9,775 nucleotides of DNA from Flavobacteriales bacterium. Its GTDB lineage: Bacteria; Bacteroidota; Bacteroidia; Flavobacteriales; Parvicellaceae. The stretch covers positions 1 to 9,775 of the forward strand of contig JAAZYJ010000197.1 of NCBI GenBank assembly GCA_014239715.1, written 5' to 3'. Made by a program: the position numbers and the translations under genes. The notes below the pieces were generated by a model, which searched no databases, was not told the origin of the DNA, and was given only the letters and a program-made list of their open reading frames with translations. This document shows, piece after piece, positions 1 to 6,229 of the stretch. Every line of letters starts with the position of its first letter. The stretch's first letter is position 1.

Positions 1-77
1 AATTCTTTTCACGATATAAAATAAGTATTTTTTCCTGGAAATTATAATAAATTGATCCGAAGACTACATTTGTAGTA
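1..77. other. A+T-rich region upstream of truA, no gene called
   Basis: This short stretch holds no supportable coding region. All three forward frames hit stops by position 47, so at most the last 14 codons of an upstream gene could be here (frame 3, stop at 45-47), and nothing identifies that peptide. The right end carries an inverted repeat and a promoter-like box, listed separately. Confidence 0.5.
63..76 (+). promoter_or_regulatory. Inverted repeat containing a Bacteroidota-type -7 box, one base before truA
   Basis: ACTACA-TT-TGTAGT is a perfect 6-base inverted repeat (63-68 and 71-76). It contains TACATTTG (65-72), which fits the Bacteroidota -7 consensus TAnnTTTG. No convincing TTG -33 box lies 17-23 bases upstream; the only nearby TTG (52-54) is too close. 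With the usual spacing, transcription would begin at about 78-80, on or next to the truA ATG, so the mRNA could be leaderless. The repeat could also be an operator. The box match is seen directly; the promoter role is inferred. Confidence 0.4.
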
Positions 78-821
78 ATGAGATACTTCATTGAACTTTC
101 TTATGATGGTGCTACGTACCATGGATGGCAGGTCCAACCCAATGCGATAACCGTGCAACAAGTACTAACAGACTGTTTCATCAACTGCTTGAGATCAGAA
201 GGTATACGAATAACGGGTTGTGGAAGAACGGATGCTGGTGTTCATGCTGAGCAGTTTTTTGCTCATTTTGATATTGATGCTCATATCGAAGTGGAAAAAG
301 CAAAATACAACCTCAACAACATGCTCCCTAAAGATATTGCAATCAAAAGGATATTCCCGGTTGAAGATAATGTACATGCCCGATTTAATGCATTGTCACG
401 CACTTACAACTATCATATTCATTTCAGCAAAAATCCATTTATTCGAGAATACTCATATCGAGTTAATACTAAATTGGATCTGGAAAAGATGAACGAAGCT
501 TGCGAACGGTTATATTCACATACTGATTTCACTTCTTTTTCAAAATTGCATACAGACACGAAAACCAATGATTGTAAAATAATGCATGCAGCATGGGAAC
601 TTTCTGCAACTGGAATTGTATTTAATATAAAGGCTGATCGATTTTTAAGAAATATGGTGAGGGCCATAGTGGGAACAATGTTGGAAATTGGTTCAGGAAA
701 TTTAGCTGTAACAGAATTGGATGAAATTTTACGGTCAAAGAACAGGAGTAATGCAGGTAGATCGGTCCCTGGTCACGGACTTTTTCTTAGTTCAATAGAA
801 TATGAGGAGGGAATAGTATGA
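78..821 (+). CDS. truA: tRNA pseudouridine(38-40) synthase TruA
   Basis: TruA converts uridine to pseudouridine at positions 38, 39 and 40 in the anticodon stem-loop of many tRNAs, in the cytoplasm. The 247-residue length is normal for the family. The N-terminus MRYFIELSYDG and the catalytic block GCGRTDAGVHA (residues 47-57, nucleophile Asp52) are diagnostic. Other family blocks are FTSF (151-154), RFLRNMVRAIVG (188-199) and PGHGLFL (231-237), the last being a slight variant of the common APAHGL form. No truncation or frameshift is seen. The ATG at 78 is chosen because the family N-terminus begins there and because a candidate promoter abuts it. The stop codon overlaps the start of the downstream ABC exporter (ATGA at 818-821), so the two genes are very likely cotranscribed and translationally coupled. 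Confidence 0.97.
   Translation: MRYFIELSYDGATYHGWQVQPNAITVQQVLTDCFINCLRSEGIRITGCGRTDAGVHAEQFFAHFDIDAHIEVEKAKYNLNNMLPKDIAIKRIFPVEDNVHARFNALSRTYNYHIHFSKNPFIREYSYRVNTKLDLEKMNEACERLYSHTDFTSFSKLHTDTKTNDCKIMHAAWELSATGIVFNIKADRFLRNMVRAIVGTMLEIGSGNLAVTELDEILRSKNRSNAGRSVPGHGLFLSSIEYEEGIV
805..810 (+). promoter_or_regulatory. Shine-Dalgarno-like AGGAGG for the ABC exporter, inside the end of truA
   Basis: A full AGGAGG lies inside the last codons of truA, seven bases before the ATG at 818. Bacteroidota generally do not rely on Shine-Dalgarno pairing, so a perfect motif at good spacing is unusual. It may help re-initiation at the ATGA overlap. It also encodes part of the Glu-Glu-Gly tail of TruA, so chance is possible. 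Confidence 0.45.
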
Positions 822-2581
822 GCTCAGTATCAGGAAGAGCTTTTGATTTTAAACTTTTTAAACGAGTACTTTCCTATGTTCGTCCGTACAGGGGCATGTT
901 TATTACGTCTTTAGTATTAACCATATTGGGAGGAGCATTCCTGATGGTCAGGATCGTGTTGATTCAGAAAATGGTGTCGGTATATATCAGCAATGGTGAT
1001 CTTGTAGGAATGGGTAAGCTGGCGATGGGGCTAATGGGGTTGTTGATCTTGGAGGCATTAATTCAATTTTCAGTTACTAATATGGCTAATATTGTAGGGC
1101 AGAATGTAATTCGGGATATTCGTGTTCAGCTGTTCCGGAAGATCGTTTCATTTCGGCTGAAATACTTTGATAAGAATCCGATAGGCAGATTGGTTACCAG
1201 GGCAGTTTCTGACATCGAGACAATCGCCGATATTTTTTCTCAAGGAATCTTGACCATTTCCAGCGACCTGTTAAAGCTGGTGCTGGTCGTAGTATTAATG
1301 CTTGTATGGGACTGGCGGTTGGGTGTAGCGGCATTAGCTCCAATTCCTGTGCTCTTATGGGCAACAGTATTGTTTAAGCGCGCTATAAAAAATGCCTTTA
1401 CTTCGGTAAGATCGGAAGTGGCTAGTCTCAACTCTTTTACCCAAGAGCATATTACGGGAATGAAGATCGTTCAGATATTCAACCGGGAAGATAGAGAAGC
1501 AAAAATATTCAGGGATATAAACGCGCGTCATCGCAAGGCGCACATTAGATCAGTATGGGCTTTCTCTGTCTTTTTGCCGAGTGTTGAAATATTGAGCGCG
1601 TGCTCCCTGGGCCTTATATTAATGACCTCTGCGTTACTCGTTACTTCGGAAGGAACAGATATAGGGGAGTTGGCAGGAAACATAACCATGTACATCATGC
1701 TTATTTCCAACCTATATCGACCGATCCGAATGCTGGCAGATCGTTTTAACGTGTTGCAAATGGGCATGGTTGGGTCTGAAAGAGTGTTTCACGTTTTGGA
1801 TACGGAAGAGTTTATTCATGCAAACAATAAGATCCGAAATGCCCGTTTTCAGGGCGGTATTGAGTTCAAAGATGTCCATTTTGCCTACAACGAGCCAGAA
1901 TTTGTTCTTAAAGGTGTTTCGTTCACCGTACAGCCAGGTGAAACGGTTGCTTTTGTAGGGGCAACCGGATCCGGTAAAACATCGGTAATTAATTTGTTGA
2001 GTCGCTTTTATGAATTTCAGACGGGTGGAGTATTTATAGATGGAAAAGACATCAGGGATTATAGTCTAAGTGCTGTTCGTGATAACATTGCCTTGGTTTT
2101 TCAGGATGTTTTTCTTTTTTCTGACACGGTTCACAACAATATAACGCTTGGAAATAAATCGATATCAAGAGCTGACGTAATAGAAGCTTCAATTCACGTT
2201 GGCGCTCATGATTTTATCATGAGTCTGCCTGACAATTATGATTTTGATGTTAAAGAAAGAGGAGGTATGCTGTCTGTCGGTCAACGGCAACTTATTTCCT
2301 TCATAAGAGCATACGTGTACAAACCAAAATTGCTGATACTGGACGAAGCCACTTCATCCATTGACACAGAAGCTGAACTTCTGATTCAGGAAGCAATTGA
2401 GAAAATCACAGGCACTTGCACCTCGATTGTTATTGCCCACAGGCTATCTACGATCCAGCGAAGTGATAAGATAATCGTTTTGGACAAAGGTCAGATCGTC
2501 GAAACAGGGAGCCATTCGGAACTACTCAATATCAGTAATGGTCACTATCGAAGGCTGTATGATCTTCAATTCAAGGAGTAA
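818..2581 (+). CDS. ABC exporter half-transporter, MsbA/BmrA-like (fused permease-ATPase)
   Basis: This is an inner-membrane exporter subunit of 587 residues in the usual order: a six-helix type-IV transmembrane domain (about 1-320; hydrophobic stretches near 27-48, 67-90, 150-190, 247-275 and 285-303), then a nucleotide-binding domain (about 347-587). Visible motifs are the A-loop tyrosine (357), Walker A GATGSGKT (381-388), Q-loop Gln429, signature LSVGQ (485-489), Walker B LLILDE with catalytic Glu510, D-loop SSID (513-516) and H-loop His541. The signature has Val where LSGGQ has its first Gly; all other catalytic residues are present, so the site should be competent. A homodimer is the simplest model because no second half-transporter is adjacent. 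Lipid, lipid-linked or drug substrates are known in the family; this substrate cannot be read from sequence. The start overlaps the truA stop and follows an AGGAGG motif. Confidence 0.93.
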   Translation: MSSVSGRAFDFKLFKRVLSYVRPYRGMFITSLVLTILGGAFLMVRIVLIQKMVSVYISNGDLVGMGKLAMGLMGLLILEALIQFSVTNMANIVGQNVIRDIRVQLFRKIVSFRLKYFDKNPIGRLVTRAVSDIETIADIFSQGILTISSDLLKLVLVVVLMLVWDWRLGVAALAPIPVLLWATVLFKRAIKNAFTSVRSEVASLNSFTQEHITGMKIVQIFNREDREAKIFRDINARHRKAHIRSVWAFSVFLPSVEILSACSLGLILMTSALLVTSEGTDIGELAGNITMYIMLISNLYRPIRMLADRFNVLQMGMVGSERVFHVLDTEEFIHANNKIRNARFQGGIEFKDVHFAYNEPEFVLKGVSFTVQPGETVAFVGATGSGKTSVINLLSRFYEFQTGGVFIDGKDIRDYSLSAVRDNIALVFQDVFLFSDTVHNNITLGNKSISRADVIEASIHVGAHDFIMSLPDNYDFDVKERGGMLSVGQRQLISFIRAYVYKPKLLILDEATSSIDTEAELLIQEAIEKITGTCTSIVIAHRLSTIQRSDKIIVLDKGQIVETGSHSELLNISNGHYRRLYDLQFKE

Positions 2582-2612
2582 TTTCTGACATTTTTATCAA
2601 GCCAATGTACCC

Positions 2613-2647
2613 GTGATAATAGCAACTTGTATCCAAGCTATTATTGT
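2613..2647 (+). terminator. Hairpin after the truA-ABC operon, possible weak terminator
   Basis: ATAATAGC (2616-2623) pairs perfectly with GCTATTAT (2637-2644), and three G-U wobble pairs can extend the stem outward. A small CTTG/CAAG stem (2626-2629, 2634-2637) competes inside the loop. The hairpin is 32 bases after the ABC stop. The stem is A+T-rich and only a short interrupted T tract follows, so it is a poor intrinsic terminator. It could instead be an mRNA 3' end or leader structure. The rest of the 118-base gap shows only a one-mismatch -7 box (GATTTTTG, 2661-2668) with poor upstream spacing. Confidence 0.3.
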
Positions 2648-2699
2648 CGTATTTTCCCACGATTTTTGACACATTTATTCTAATTACAGATCGCTTACA

Positions 2700-5600
2700 A
2701 TGACACACTCTTACTTTATCAATGAATTAATGCCAGTTGCACGCAGGGTAACATGCACACTGGGTATTTTTCTAAGCTTCTTTCATATTTATTCACAAGA
2801 TACAGTGGTTTTTCAGACACTTACCTGGGATTCTGCAGGTAGGGATTATGTCTTCAGTTTTCCTGATGATCCTACCGAAACGTATGAGAAGATCATTATG
2901 CTTTACAATATGAGGTGTAAGAATGCGGTTGTTTCTACTGGTGGCGCACCGAATGCCGGGTGTGGGGAATGGGATTATAGCTGCAATACTTACATTACAG
3001 ATTCCAGTAAAACAGATTCACTGATGGCCACGGCGCCGAACTATGTTATTTCAGGGTTTTCAGGGACTAATTATGACTATTCGGTTTCTCCAACGTACAG
3101 TTATTATCAAACAGAACAGACTGAGATTAGCTATACCGGAACTGTATCGGAAACAGTTGGAATAATAGGCTCGGGTTCAGCTACAGGAACTTTGCCCTTT
3201 GACCTGACAACCGATATGGCCCGGGTCCAATACCTCATTAATGAAAGTGAATTGACCAGTGCAGGCCTTGGAGCAGGAGACTTCACCGGACTGAGGTTGG
3301 ATCTGTCTTCGCTTGGAAGTGTGGTGAACAACCTAAGAATTAACCTGAAAGGGACCACTAAAGCGAACCTGCATCCTGATACGTTGGAGCTGGAAGGTTT
3401 TACCAATGTATATTATCTGAACACTTCATTTGCGGGAACAGGACAGCATCAGTTCAATTTTCACTCCGGTTATACCTGGGATGGGGTTTCTAATTTAATT
3501 GTTGAGCTGACCTTCGATCGATCCAGCGGAACCAATACCGAGGTTACTACAGATAATTATGGCGCTTCCGGAGTTGGTTTGGTAAGTACCGAAGCTGATT
3601 ACTGTCTTGAGTTTAACGGAGCACAGATGGTAAACCTTGCTGCACCAATGCCCTCAATAAGCAATGAGGTGACCATTTCTTTCTGGTGCTATGGAGATAC
3701 GTCAGTAATGCCTTCGAATTCAACTATTTTTGAAGGGAAAGACTCGTTGAACAACAGGCAGGTTAACGTTCACCTGCCATGGGGGAATTCAAGCATTTAT
3801 TGGGATTGCGGGAACGATGGGTCCGGCTATGATAGGATAAATAGTTCAGCAAGCTTTGATGATTTTGCAGGAAAGTGGAACCATTATGCTTTCACAAAAA
3901 ATGCATCCACAGGTATGATGCGCATCTACATTAATGGAACTGAATGGATTTCAGGATCTGGTAAAACAAGACCGATTGACATTCGAGAATTTAATATTGG
4001 CGGGGCTATATTAAGCACTTCACTGAGGTATTATGGTAAAATAGATGAGTTCAGGATCTGGGACAAAGAGCTGAGTCAGGCAGAAATTGCCGAGTGGATG
4101 CATAAAAGTGTGGATGCATCGCATACAAGCTATAGCAATTTAGTATCCTATCACAAATTCAATGATGGCTCCGGCAGCAGCACAACGGATGAGATCGGGC
4201 TGGCCAATGGAACGTTTGTCAGCACACCCTATTGGCGGCTTAAGAGAGGTGAGGACCTGTTTATGAATTTCACACTGCTGAATGATCGACCGCAAATGGA
4301 TCTCCTTCAAGGCGTTTATACAACTACTGTCAATACTTTTACAGTTACAGATTCTCTGGAGAATATGCCAAATCAGGTGGATGAGTATAATGTTGTTGGA
4401 ATAGACCTCAACCTGTTAAGCACCAATTACTACTGGCAAGCCGGGCCAATGCCTGTGTATGACGCATTCGGGGCTCTGATAGATACTGTTGATGCGGCAA
4501 TCGATAGCACGCTGACCATCGCCGAGCTTACATACTACAATAAATATCCGATGAAATTTGAGATCATGTCATTGGTTACGCCTTATGGAATTGGGTTGGA
4601 CCTTGGAACAGAAGGTAAGACCTTTACTTTCGATCTGACGGACTTCACTCCGGTCTTGAAGGGTCCAAAGAGAATGACTATTGAACGAGGGGGGCAAAAT
4701 CAGGAAGAGCTGGACATTCAGTTTTTGTACATCAAAGGAACTCCGCCAAGAGATGTGATAGACATCACTCAGATCTGGCCTGTTGGAAAGAACGGATATT
4801 CTTCGATAATGGCCGATGACGTATATGAGCCCAGAATGGTTCCTACTAATCCGGCAGCTTCAGATTTTGAAGTGCGAACGGTAATTACCGGGCACGGTCA
4901 GGAAGGTGAATTCATTCCTCGAGACCATTTCATTAATGCTGCTGGAGGGGCGGATGAATTGTTTTGGCAGGTTTGGAAAGAGTGTGCTGAAAATCCTATA
5001 ATTGATCAGGGCGGAACCTGGATCTATGATCGGGCAGGCTGGTGTCCGGGTATGGCCTCTGATATTCAACGAACTGATATTTCCTCATTGGTAACTCCCG
5101 GGAGTCCGGTTCAAATTGATTATGGTGTAACAACTGCTTCAGGGTCAAGCAATTATATTGTTAACAATCAGCTGGTTAGCTATGGCGCTCCAAATTTTTT
5201 ACTTGACATTGAAGTGATAGACGTGATCAAGCCTTCCAAAAAAGTAGAGCATGAAAAATACAATCCGATCTGTTCTCAACCTACCATTGTTGTTCGAAAT
5301 TCAGGTTCTTCCACAATTACATTTTTTACGATAGATTATCACCTTCAAGGTAGCGCAGTTCAAACGTTGGATTGGACAGGGTCTTTGGATTTTATGGAAT
5401 CTACAGAAGTTGTTCTTCCTACAACGGCACCTGCTTTTTGGGATACATCAGGAGCATCAACAATATTTGAAGTTACAATATCCTATCCGAATTTGTTTGC
5501 GGATCAGAACCCCGACAATAACACGTACCTGTCTGAGATCGATCCATACCCGGTATATTCCGGGCCATTGCTGCTGCAGTATCGCATGAATACGTATGCC

Positions 5601-6176
5601 CATGAGAATTATTTTGAGATCTATGATGAATCGGACAATGTTGTCTTTTCAAAAACGGGATTGCCTCCGGGAACTTATGCTGACGACGTAATTTTAAGCC
5701 CGGGATGTTATAAGATAAGATATCTCGATACAGTCAGCACCAGTACTCCGAACAGTGGTAATGATGGGATTTCCTGGTGGGCAAACCCTGCGCAGGGCAC
5801 TGGATATTTTAGGGTTCGAGTGGACGGGCTGTTAAAATTAATTGCAAATCCTGACTTTGGAGGATTTTTTGAGCATAGTTTCTACATTTCTCATGCGAAC
5901 AATATCGATGAAGTAGAGAAAACCCAGACCTTGTCGATCTATCCGAACCCTACATCCAGCCGTCTTAATGTCAATTTCTATGGCTTTGAAAACGATGAGG
6001 TGACCGTGGATGTGATCAATGAAACCGGAAGTTTAATGGCATCGGAGCTTTTCGTTAACGACAAATTGAACTTGAACAAGAGAACATTGCCTATAGAATT
6101 TTTAAGCCCGGGGGTTTATTTTGTGAGGATAATAGATGATGGAGTTGTTAGAGTTTCAAAGTTTGTAAAGTACTAG
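2700..6176 (+). CDS. Exported PNGase F-related protein with inserted LamG domain and T9SS type A sorting domain
   Basis: This 1158-residue protein is probably a secreted or surface-anchored amidase that removes N-linked glycans from glycoproteins. A signal peptide (about 12-33, cleavage near YSQ|D) leads; Met11 is an alternative start giving a more usual length. The PNGase F N-terminal part begins near 34 and holds CGEWD with Asp92. A roughly 515-residue insertion follows (about 102-616): a beta-rich module (about 135-290, with TWDGVSNLIVEL) and a LamG/concanavalin-like jelly roll (about 301-515). The PNGase fold resumes at about 617 (EIMSLVTPYG, LTDFTPVLKG), with Glu662, GHG, Glu737 and YDRAGWCPG (776-784, Arg778). 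By alignment to PNGase F recalled from memory, Asp92, Glu662 and Glu737 match Asp60, Glu118 and Glu206. Cys73/Cys88 and Cys762/Cys782 match two of its disulfides. An Ig/CARDB-like region (about 845-950), a GCY-type beta module (about 955-1067) and a sorting domain (1078-1158; YPNPTSS, PGVYFVRI, KFVKY) follow. Confidence 0.88.
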   Translation: MTHSYFINELMPVARRVTCTLGIFLSFFHIYSQDTVVFQTLTWDSAGRDYVFSFPDDPTETYEKIIMLYNMRCKNAVVSTGGAPNAGCGEWDYSCNTYITDSSKTDSLMATAPNYVISGFSGTNYDYSVSPTYSYYQTEQTEISYTGTVSETVGIIGSGSATGTLPFDLTTDMARVQYLINESELTSAGLGAGDFTGLRLDLSSLGSVVNNLRINLKGTTKANLHPDTLELEGFTNVYYLNTSFAGTGQHQFNFHSGYTWDGVSNLIVELTFDRSSGTNTEVTTDNYGASGVGLVSTEADYCLEFNGAQMVNLAAPMPSISNEVTISFWCYGDTSVMPSNSTIFEGKDSLNNRQVNVHLPWGNSSIYWDCGNDGSGYDRINSSASFDDFAGKWNHYAFTKNASTGMMRIYINGTEWISGSGKTRPIDIREFNIGGAILSTSLRYYGKIDEFRIWDKELSQAEIAEWMHKSVDASHTSYSNLVSYHKFNDGSGSSTTDEIGLANGTFVSTPYWRLKRGEDLFMNFTLLNDRPQMDLLQGVYTTTVNTFTVTDSLENMPNQVDEYNVVGIDLNLLSTNYYWQAGPMPVYDAFGALIDTVDAAIDSTLTIAELTYYNKYPMKFEIMSLVTPYGIGLDLGTEGKTFTFDLTDFTPVLKGPKRMTIERGGQNQEELDIQFLYIKGTPPRDVIDITQIWPVGKNGYSSIMADDVYEPRMVPTNPAASDFEVRTVITGHGQEGEFIPRDHFINAAGGADELFWQVWKECAENPIIDQGGTWIYDRAGWCPGMASDIQRTDISSLVTPGSPVQIDYGVTTASGSSNYIVNNQLVSYGAPNFLLDIEVIDVIKPSKKVEHEKYNPICSQPTIVVRNSGSSTITFFTIDYHLQGSAVQTLDWTGSLDFMESTEVVLPTTAPAFWDTSGASTIFEVTISYPNLFADQNPDNNTYLSEIDPYPVYSGPLLLQYRMNTYAHENYFEIYDESDNVVFSKTGLPPGTYADDVILSPGCYKIRYLDTVSTSTPNSGNDGISWWANPAQGTGYFRVRVDGLLKLIANPDFGGFFEHSFYISHANNIDEVEKTQTLSIYPNPTSSRLNVNFYGFENDEVTVDVINETGSLMASELFVNDKLNLNKRTLPIEFLSPGVYFVRIIDDGVVRVSKFVKY

Positions 6177-6229
6177 ACTACTTGTAACAAGCACCATTCA
6201 TCGATGAGCGTCTATAGAATAGAAGTTGT
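6177..6229. other. Convergent gap between the PNGase-like gene and uvrA
   Basis: Only 53 bases separate two converging stop codons. An imperfect inverted repeat, GACTACTT (6176-6183) with AAGTTGTC (6223-6230), 7 of 8 pairs, frames the gap. Inside it are CTTGTAACAAG (6181-6191) and the palindrome TCATCGATGA (6198-6207). None has the G+C-rich stem and T tract of a clear intrinsic terminator on either strand. A loose bidirectional 3'-end structure is possible. Confidence 0.25.

Noticed and set aside
2666..2671. TTGACA, a match to the enterobacterial -35 box
   Set aside because: No TATAAT-like box follows at 16-18 bases, and this organism appears to use TAnnTTTG promoters.
3131..3406. A 91-codon minus-strand open frame inside the PNGase-like gene
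   Set aside because: It is antisense to a continuous 1158-codon frame with clear domain content, and its product resembles no family I recognise.
6198..6207. Palindrome TCATCGATGA in the convergent gap as an operator or terminator
   Set aside because: A 10-base palindrome is too short to fold a useful hairpin, no promoter starts there, and no T tract follows.
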